From positions 62,001 to 126,000 of the forward strand of contig NZ_JOFJ01000005.1 in assembly GCF_000718255.1 (NCBI RefSeq): 64,000 bases of DNA, in the 5' to 3' direction. The notes under the pieces were generated by a model. That model had not been told where the DNA came from. It saw only the letters and a list, made by a program, of their open reading frames with translations, and searched no databases. Numbering within the stretch: position 1 is the first letter of the stretch; every line of letters starts with the position of its first letter. The position numbers and the translations under genes are program-made. Below are positions 63,337 through 64,000 of this stretch, one piece after another. This DNA comes from Spirillospora albida. GTDB taxonomy: Bacteria; Actinomycetota; Actinomycetes; Streptosporangiales; Streptosporangiaceae.

Positions 63337-64000
63337 TCACCCGGTTCTCCTGGCGAACGCCTTGTAGCCGTAGTCGGCGATCATCAGCTGCTGCAGCTGC
63401 GAGGTGCCTTCGATGATTTCGAGAATCTTCGCCTCACGGAAGAGTCGCTCCACCGGAAATCGCGACCAGCAGCCGTTTCCGCCGAGCACCTGAACGGCGT
63501 CGGAGGCGACCCGCTGGGCGACCGTCGACGAAAAGTACTTCGCAATATTCGTCTGCATCACCGCGTCAGCGGCGCGATCCCCGCGCAACCGCCCCGCATG
63601 ACGGCACAACTCCCTGGCGGCCCCTATGTTCGTGACCGCGTCCGCGACCATCCGCTGCACCAGTTGATGGGTGCCGATCTTGACTCCGAACTGTTCGCGC
63701 CGGAGGGCGTAATCGCACATCTCCTCCAGTGCCGCCTGGCCGATCGCGACGCCCGCCCAGGCGATGCTGTACCGGCCGTGGAAGAGCGCCGTGTTCGCGA
63801 CGAAACTGAAGCCCACGCCGATGCCCGCGACGAGGTTCTCCGCGGGCACCTCCACGTTCGTGAAGGTCACGGATGCGATGTGGGTCGCCCGGTTCCCCAG
63901 CAGACCGGTCATCGGGTGGATCTCCATGCCGGGCGTCTCCCGTTCGACGACGAACGCGCTCAGTGCGTCACCGTCGGCCGCGATCACCAGGAAGAGGTCG
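63337..64000 (-). CDS. Acyl-CoA dehydrogenase, C-terminal part (truncated by window edge)
   Basis: The last ~220 residues of an acyl-CoA dehydrogenase; the frame runs beyond 64,000, so the first part is missing. Visible features are the middle beta domain, the helical domain with RREQFGVKIGTHQLVQ, the FAD-contact LGGNGCWSRFPVERLFREAKI and EGTSQ near the end. The residue that acts as base in this family lies close to IIEGTSQ. The stop is 4 bases before the megasynthase start. In lipopeptide clusters of the friulimicin type an acyl-CoA dehydrogenase next to the acyl ligase desaturates the lipid tail; a similar role is a fair inference here. Confidence 0.82.
   Translation of the reverse strand, partial: DLFLVIAADGDALSAFVVERETPGMEIHPMTGLLGNRATHIASVTFTNVEVPAENLVAGIGVGFSFVANTALFHGRYSIAWAGVAIGQAALEEMCDYALRREQFGVKIGTHQLVQRMVADAVTNIGAARELCRHAGRLRGDRAADAVMQTNIAKYFSSTVAQRVASDAVQVLGGNGCWSRFPVERLFREAKILEIIEGTSQLQQLMIADYGYKAFARRTG

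Noticed and set aside
1..64000. CRISPR arrays, tRNA or rRNA genes, phage genes
   Set aside because: No regular spaced repeats, cloverleaf-like stretches, rRNA-like stretches or phage structural proteins were seen on either strand.

Overview
The window is about 72% G+C with strongly G/C-biased third codon positions, WhiB and DUF1707 proteins, an iron box of the DmdR/IdeR type and an APS-reductase sulfur operon. This is an actinomycete; a member of the Streptosporangiales such as Actinomadura is my guess, but the sequence does not prove the genus. No rRNA, tRNA or CRISPR array is visible.

Positions 1-20,000 are mostly ordinary chromosome. From left to right they hold: an acetate symporter operon (actP with a DUF485 partner) with a near-perfect CRP/GlxR-type palindrome upstream; an alkyl-DHAP-synthase-like flavoprotein coupled to a YegS-like lipid kinase, divergent from a TetR regulator and a glycerol-3-phosphate dehydrogenase, with an apparent IS200/IS605 (tnpB) end relic between the last two; an iron-box-controlled sucrase/ferredoxin-like protein; a WhiB protein with a clear terminator; a hydrolase/phosphoribosyltransferase pair; a phosphotriesterase-like protein that has lost metal ligands; a BrkB/YihY membrane protein; a sulfite reductase / Zn-ribbon / APS reductase / CbiX operon preceded by a Cys-ending leader peptide; small membrane and DUF1707 proteins; and an AidB-type acyl-CoA dehydrogenase.

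Positions 20,025-64,000 are all on the minus strand and hold a large hybrid polyketide/non-ribosomal-peptide cluster that runs off the right edge. In transcription order: an acyl-CoA dehydrogenase (partial); a 3,408-residue fatty acyl-AMP ligase-ACP-KS-AT-ACP-aminotransferase-C-A-T protein resembling the iturin/mycosubtilin loading system (A domain read as Gly); a discrete malonyl-type acyltransferase; two AT-less KS-DH-KR-ACP modules; a KS-ACP-C-A-T-E protein; a carboxylase beta and epsilon subunit pair, a FabH-type ketosynthase and a free ACP; a C-A-T protein in which a complete Thr-type A domain sits inside a second, degenerate A domain; and a terminal KS-pseudoAT-pseudoKR-ACP-C-like protein. 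Nearly every junction overlaps by a few bases or is a very short gap, so this is one transcriptional unit. After a 168-base gap holding an inverted repeat come an ABC ATPase, an ABC-2 permease and an SDR enzyme.

By collinearity the product would be a lipopeptide-polyketide: a beta-amino fatty acyl group joined to glycine, extended by two unsaturated C2 units and one keto C2 unit, then a D-amino acid, threonine and a last C2 unit. No thioesterase, MbtH protein, phosphopantetheinyl transferase or pathway regulator is in the window. The malonyl-type discrete AT and the acetyl-CoA-type carboxylase residue suggest that the cluster makes and loads its own malonyl units.
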